DNA of 64,000 bases, taken from contig NZ_CP048816.1 in NCBI RefSeq assembly GCF_010977555.1, forward strand, positions 62,001-126,000. The letters run 5' to 3'. The translations under genes were made by a program, and so were the position numbers. Numbering within the stretch: position 1 is the first letter of the stretch; every line of letters begins with the position of its first letter. The notes beneath the pieces were generated by a model. The model saw nothing but the letters and a program-made list of their open reading frames with translations, had not been told where the DNA came from and ran no database searches. This document shows positions 60,188 through 64,000 of the stretch, piece after piece. The DNA is from Caulobacter rhizosphaerae (GTDB taxonomy: Bacteria > Pseudomonadota > Alphaproteobacteria > Caulobacterales > Caulobacteraceae).

Positions 60188-61138
60188 ATGCACACGAGAC
60201 TCGACCGTCGCGCGCTGATGATGGGGTTGGCCGCCGCGGCGGCGGCGCAAGGTTCGCCGGTCGCGGCGGCGCCCTCAAAGGACTTCTTCACCCGGCTTGG
60301 ACGTCCTATCGGTCTCCAACTCTATACGCTCGGCGATGAGCCTAAGAAGGACCTTGAAGGAACGCTGCGGCGCGTGGCGGAAATCGGCTATCGCGACATC
60401 GAGCTTCCCGGCCTGTTCAGCCGTGAACCGCCCGATCTGCGTCGCGCCGCCGATGCGGCGGGGCTGGCGATCAGTTCGCTCCATGTTCCCGCGGCGGGCG
60501 CGGGCGTGTCGGTTCGCAGCGAGCCGCAGGCCCTGGCCGACCTGGCCGGAGCGCTGGGAGTCAGGCAACTGGTGGTGCCGATGTTCCCCTTGCCGCCGGG
60601 CCTGAGGCTGCAGCCCGGCGTGGCTCTGGAAACGGCGATCACCCAGGCCGTGGTCCAGGCCGGCGAAGACATGTGGAAGCGCCTGGCCCAATTGCTCAAT
60701 GAACGCGCGGCCGCTCTCGCGCCCCACGGGATCACGCTGAGCTATCACAATCACAGCGTCGAGTTTCTCCCGATCGGGACCGGGACCGGTTGGGATATCC
60801 TGGCGCGGGAAACCGACCCGCGCCTGGTCTATTTCGAGATCGATATCGGCTGGGTGAGCTCGGCGGGGCTGGACCCGGTCGCGTTCTTTGGCCGCCACCG
60901 CGGCCGCGTTCGCCAGGTTCACGTCAAGGATGTCGCCAAGGGCTTCACGCCGTCGCAGGCGCTGGTCACCTCCCCGGCAGAGGTGGGCTCGGGGGTAGTC
61001 GACTGGGCTCGTGTCCTGCCGGCCGCCTACGCCGCGGGCGCGCGCCATTTCTACGTCGAGCAGGAGCCGCCCTTCACGCTCTCGCGCCTGGAATCGATCG
61101 CTCGCTCCTATACCTACCTGTCCAAGTTGCGGGCCTGA
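60188..61138 (+). CDS. Sugar phosphate isomerase/epimerase-like TIM barrel, exported
   Basis: 316 residues from ATG 60188 (GGAGAC upstream). A twin-arginine-like leader (LDRRALMMGLAAAAAA) indicates Tat export. The AP-endonuclease-2/xylose-isomerase-like barrel is visible: IGLQLYTLGDE at the first strand, YRDIELPGLF, LSYHNHSVEF, FEIDIGWV and VRQVHVKDVAKG, with Glu/His/Asp metal ligands in the late strands. Members act on sugars, inositols or 3-keto sugars. Exported members sit near glycoside hydrolase genes in many Bacteroidota and Proteobacteria and may act in 3-keto-glucoside breakdown (inference). Ends 23 bases from the convergent GH3. Confidence 0.85.
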   Translation: MHTRLDRRALMMGLAAAAAAQGSPVAAAPSKDFFTRLGRPIGLQLYTLGDEPKKDLEGTLRRVAEIGYRDIELPGLFSREPPDLRRAADAAGLAISSLHVPAAGAGVSVRSEPQALADLAGALGVRQLVVPMFPLPPGLRLQPGVALETAITQAVVQAGEDMWKRLAQLLNERAAALAPHGITLSYHNHSVEFLPIGTGTGWDILARETDPRLVYFEIDIGWVSSAGLDPVAFFGRHRGRVRQVHVKDVAKGFTPSQALVTSPAEVGSGVVDWARVLPAAYAAGARHFYVEQEPPFTLSRLESIARSYTYLSKLRA

Positions 61139-61161
61139 GCCGAAGCGCGGCGGCGATGGCC

Positions 61162-63270
61162 TTAGAGGTCCACGATGACCTCTAGCAGATCCGCCGGGTC
61201 ACCGCCCAGCATGACCCTGTGCGGACCGCTTTCGAGCTTCCAGTCGTGGGTCGTCGGGTCCCGCCAGGTCAGGGTGGCCAGTTCGACCGACAGGCGGACG
61301 ATCTTGGTCTGCCCTGGCTCCAGCCACACACGCTCGAAGCCACGGAGAAGCTTGATCGGTCGCTCCGCCGCGCGGCCTGGAAATCCGATGAACAGAAACA
61401 CCGTGTCATCCGCGGCCATCGCCCCCAGATTGGTTACGGCGAGCGTGGCTTCGATGCGATCCCCCTGTCGTCGCGCGGCGGCCGCGCGGTAGCCAAAGCG
61501 CGTGTAGGCCAGTCCATGGCCGAAGCCGTAGCGCGGCTCCAGGCCTTCACGATCGAACTTGGTGTAACCGTGCCAGTAGTCGTAGGTGATGGCCTTGGCG
61601 TCGCGATCGAAGAAGGGGTAGTCCTCGGCCCTCCTGGCCACGGTGAACGGCAGGCGGCCGCAAGGCGAGACCTGGCCGAAGAGAAGCCGAGGCAACGCCC
61701 TACCGCCTTCCATGCCGGGATAGAAGGCGTGGATGATGGCGTTGACCCGATCGCGCCAGCTCTCGACCAGGATCGCCGCGCCGCCGACCAACACGACGAT
61801 CACCGGTCTTCCGCTCTCGCTCGCCGCGCGGATCAAGGCGATCTGATCGGCGGGCAAGCCAAGCTCGAGACGGTCTCCGCCATGCGGGGACACAGGCTCG
61901 TCGGGCGAGGCCATGCCCAGGGAGACGTCGCCCTCGACGAACTCGCCCTCTTCCTCGGCGGTATAACCGGCGACGACGACGACCGCGTCGGCGGCCAGCG
62001 CCTGGCGGCGGGCTTCGACCAGATCCGCCTCGTCGCCCCGAAGGATGGCGTCTTCGCCAAGCTCGGCCTGCAGGCCCTGCAGAAAGGTCACGACATAGGG
62101 AGGGTGGACGCGGCTGGAGCCGTTGTCGCCGGTATTCTCCAGGGCCGCCAGGCGACCCAGCACGGCCAACTTGCCCGTGCGCTGGCGCGCCAAAGGCAGG
62201 GCGCCGTCATTTTCCAGGAGCACCATCGACTTGAGCGCGGCCTCCAGCGCCAGGGCCCGGTGAGTTTCGCTCGCCACCAGGTCGGGAGTGTAGGCCGGGA
62301 GCGGATCCTGACGATCCGTCAGCCGTAGTTGTGTGCGAAGAATCCGCTGGCAGGCCTGATCGACCACTTCGGGCGCCACGCTTCCGTCCTCGATGGCGGC
62401 CGCCAGCTTGGCGTAGACGATCGGTTCGGGGTTCTCGACGTCGAGCCCCGCGGCGGCGGCGTATGGATCATGGACGCCCTTGATCCAGTCGGAGTGCACG
62501 AAGCCCTCGAAACCCCACTCGCCGCGCAGAATATCGGTCAGCAGGGCACGGTTCTGGCCGCAATACTCGCCGTTGACCCGGTTATAGGCTGACATTACCG
62601 AGCCGACGCCGGCGTCGATCACGTGTTTGAAGTGCGGCAGATAGACCTCGTGGAGGGCGCGCTCGTCGACCGAGACGTCGATGTGGAAGCGGGCGTTCTC
62701 CATGGAGTTCAAGGCGAAGTGTTTGACGCTGGCGACCACGTTATGAGCCTGGATGCCCAAGCCGAGCGAGGCGCCCATGACGCCCAGATGCCAGGGATCC
62801 TCGCCATAGGTCTCCTGCGCGCGGCCCCAAGCGGGATGGCGCAGCAGGTTGATGCACACCGCTCCGGAGAAATTGCACCCGTGAGCGCGGATCTCCACGC
62901 CCATCGCCTCGCCGATCCGCCGCTCTAGGTCCGCGTCGAAGGTGGCTCCGCGGGCCATGGAGCTGGGAAAGCAGGTGGAGTTTCCGCCGGAGACGCCGCG
63001 GGGCCCGTCGGTGAAATAGAGGGCCGGAACGCCCAGGCGATCGACGCCTCCGCCAGCCCGATAGGGCTCGGCGCACCAGCGTCCCTGACTGGCCCTAAAT
63101 TGCGCGAAGAAGCCCCGTCCCGACATCATGGCGATTTTTTCGTCGAGCGTGGCGGCCGCAAGAATTGCTTCCACCCGCGCGTCAACGGCCGCGGCGGCGC
63201 TCGTTCGGCGCACGCGAGTTTCGCGGACCTCGTTAGGGGGCGCGGGCGTTTTCACTTCGGGATCAAGCAC
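61162..63270 (-). CDS. Glycoside hydrolase family 3 beta-glucosidase-like, no signal peptide
   Basis: 702 residues from GTG 63270. No leader, so it is likely cytoplasmic, unlike the GH3 at 6482. Domains: GH3 barrel with catalytic Asp261 in GFVHSDWIKG and VASVKHFALNSMENARFHID, C-terminal alpha/beta domain, and fibronectin-III-like end (YGFGHGLAYTRFGYR). It lacks the PA14 insert. It would split imported beta-linked oligosaccharides or glucosides. It may be controlled from the palindromic region at 63616-63644, about 350 bases upstream. Confidence 0.92.
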   Translation of the reverse strand: MLDPEVKTPAPPNEVRETRVRRTSAAAAVDARVEAILAAATLDEKIAMMSGRGFFAQFRASQGRWCAEPYRAGGGVDRLGVPALYFTDGPRGVSGGNSTCFPSSMARGATFDADLERRIGEAMGVEIRAHGCNFSGAVCINLLRHPAWGRAQETYGEDPWHLGVMGASLGLGIQAHNVVASVKHFALNSMENARFHIDVSVDERALHEVYLPHFKHVIDAGVGSVMSAYNRVNGEYCGQNRALLTDILRGEWGFEGFVHSDWIKGVHDPYAAAAGLDVENPEPIVYAKLAAAIEDGSVAPEVVDQACQRILRTQLRLTDRQDPLPAYTPDLVASETHRALALEAALKSMVLLENDGALPLARQRTGKLAVLGRLAALENTGDNGSSRVHPPYVVTFLQGLQAELGEDAILRGDEADLVEARRQALAADAVVVVAGYTAEEEGEFVEGDVSLGMASPDEPVSPHGGDRLELGLPADQIALIRAASESGRPVIVVLVGGAAILVESWRDRVNAIIHAFYPGMEGGRALPRLLFGQVSPCGRLPFTVARRAEDYPFFDRDAKAITYDYWHGYTKFDREGLEPRYGFGHGLAYTRFGYRAAAARRQGDRIEATLAVTNLGAMAADDTVFLFIGFPGRAAERPIKLLRGFERVWLEPGQTKIVRLSVELATLTWRDPTTHDWKLESGPHRVMLGGDPADLLEVIVDL

Positions 63271-63615
63271 AACGGTGTCTCTAACTTAAAATCAAGGCTG
63301 ACTTGATTGCATGGGCGGGGCGCTTCTGCAATCCACAAGGTCGATAACGCGTCAAAGCCGCGGGCGCTGGCGCACGGTGGAGCGAGCCTGCCTGAACGAG
63401 CGAGCAAGACTCGAACCGGCGCGCAGCCGCGACCTGCACGGCTGGGCCGGTCATGCCGGCGGCAAAGCGGGCGGCGCCCAGGACAGCCGCCGCCCGCGAG
63501 TTGAGCAGGTCCAGCGCTCGGGGGGAGCGCCGGACCTCTTCCCAGCACGCTCGGTGAGGAGCCGGCGTGCGATCCCCTCCCCGAATGCAGGTTCGGACGG
63601 GGAGATGAACGGAGG
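63271..63615. other. Intergenic region before the MerR promoter
   Basis: No convincing gene in about 345 bases; open frames on both strands are rich in Arg/Ala and lack domain text. A tRNA-like TTCGAGTC on the minus strand near 63410 does not fold into a tRNA arm. Confidence 0.3.
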
Positions 63616-63644
63616 TTACAAGCAAGCAATCTTGCTTGTATATA
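63616..63644 (+). promoter_or_regulatory. Promoter with palindromic MerR-type operator
   Basis: TTACAA (63616-63621) and TATATA (63639-63644) have a 17-base spacer. Between and over them runs a perfect 10-bp inverted repeat, TACAAGCAAG-CAAT-CTTGCTTGTA (63617-63640). MerR proteins bind such repeats between -35 and -10, so autoregulation is likely. Confidence 0.65.
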
Positions 63645-63681
63645 GGCTTTCTCCATTGTTCGCCCAAGCCGCGATGAATTC

Positions 63682-64000
63682 ATGTCTCCCCAGCCCGCGC
63701 GACGCACGCACCTGACGCCGATCAGCACGCTCGCGCCCCGTCTGGGGGTGACCACGCGCGGCCTGCGTTATTACGAAACGCTTGGTCTTATCAGCAGCGA
63801 GAAGATCGCCGCCGGCGCCCGAGGCCTCGACGCGGCTTCGGTGGAACGGCTGACCCTGATCGTGGGGTTGCGGGCCATCGGCGTTTCGGTGGAGCACATC
63901 CGGCGCGCGCTGGATCATCAGCGCATGAGGCGATCTCCCGAGGCCGTCCGCGCGCAGTTGCAACAGGCTCTGGACGAGAAGCGCGCGCTGATCGCGGCGC
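63682..64000 (+). CDS. MerR-family transcriptional regulator (3' end outside window)
   Basis: 106 residues are seen from ATG 63682 (an ATG at 63674 is out of frame). The winged-helix start is typical: THLTPISTLAPRLGVTTRGL then RYYETLGLIS, with the RYYE helix of MerR proteins; then the SVERLTLIVGLRAIGVSVEH segment and the start of the dimer coiled coil. The usual GARGLD wing reads on as expected. Effector-binding C-terminus is cut off by the window end. It may control the adjacent GH3 gene, the tannase-family gene or both, since CTATATACAAGC is present at each. Confidence 0.9.
   Translation, partial: MSPQPARRTHLTPISTLAPRLGVTTRGLRYYETLGLISSEKIAAGARGLDAASVERLTLIVGLRAIGVSVEHIRRALDHQRMRRSPEAVRAQLQQALDEKRALIAA

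Noticed and set aside
63395-63425. tRNA-like TTCGAGTC on the minus strand
   Set aside because: Bases on either side do not pair to form a T-arm or acceptor stem; no tRNA can be folded.
1-64000. CRISPR arrays, insertion sequences, integrases, rRNA
   Set aside because: No regularly spaced repeats, no transposase or integrase motifs and no rRNA-like stretch were seen by eye; small or decayed copies could be missed.

Overview
The DNA is GC-rich with strong GC bias at third codon positions. It carries TonB-dependent receptors next to plant-polysaccharide hydrolases, Tat-type twin-arginine leaders on secreted enzymes, and several GTG/TTG starts. This fits an alphaproteobacterium of the Caulobacter/Phenylobacterium type living on plant-derived glycans. 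That assignment is inferred from gene content, not from a marker gene. I see no rRNA, tRNA, CRISPR array or insertion sequence.

Layout. (1) 1-20.7 kb, glycan use: end of a MacB-type permease, GH2, a DUF6351 hydrolase, a PA14-containing GH3, a TonB receptor, GH43, a large ATPase/TPR regulator with a degenerate cyclase domain, three small ORFs and a GH10 xylanase. Receptor, xylanase, xylosidase/arabinosidase-like and glucosidase activities would together take up and degrade xylan-like polymers. (2) 20.8-32.4 kb, defence island: two giant STAND-type NTPases with nuclease-like N-termini (Avs-like), a RES toxin with its antitoxin, and a Swt1-type HEPN protein. (3) 32.5-47.9 kb, conflict region: two trypsin-like proteases with N-terminal effector-associated (EAD-like) domains, EAD-like partner proteins, a membrane-anchored adaptor, a predicted two-domain peptidoglycan hydrolase, a P-loop protein whose Walker A lysine is arginine, a STAND ATPase, an antisense unknown gene, then DUF1353, DUF5677 and a membrane protein. 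(4) 48-50.8 kb: an AbiE toxin-antitoxin pair with a clear palindromic operator and a 44-bp perfect palindrome upstream. (5) 51-63.3 kb, second catabolic block: TonB receptor, secreted esterase, GH1, tannase/feruloyl-esterase family enzyme, TraB/GumN protein, sugar isomerase/epimerase-like TIM barrel and a cytoplasmic-type GH3. (6) 63.6 kb to the end: start of a MerR-family regulator behind a palindromic promoter.

The most interesting part is 33.8-45.1 kb. It looks like a protease-centred immunity or programmed-death locus: EAD domains would recruit proteases to ATPase sensors, and a cell-wall hydrolase and a membrane-anchored adaptor are candidate effectors. In the second protease gene the EAD segment is strikingly AT-rich compared with the protease part, which suggests module exchange. 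All system-level functions here are inferences from domain content and gene order.
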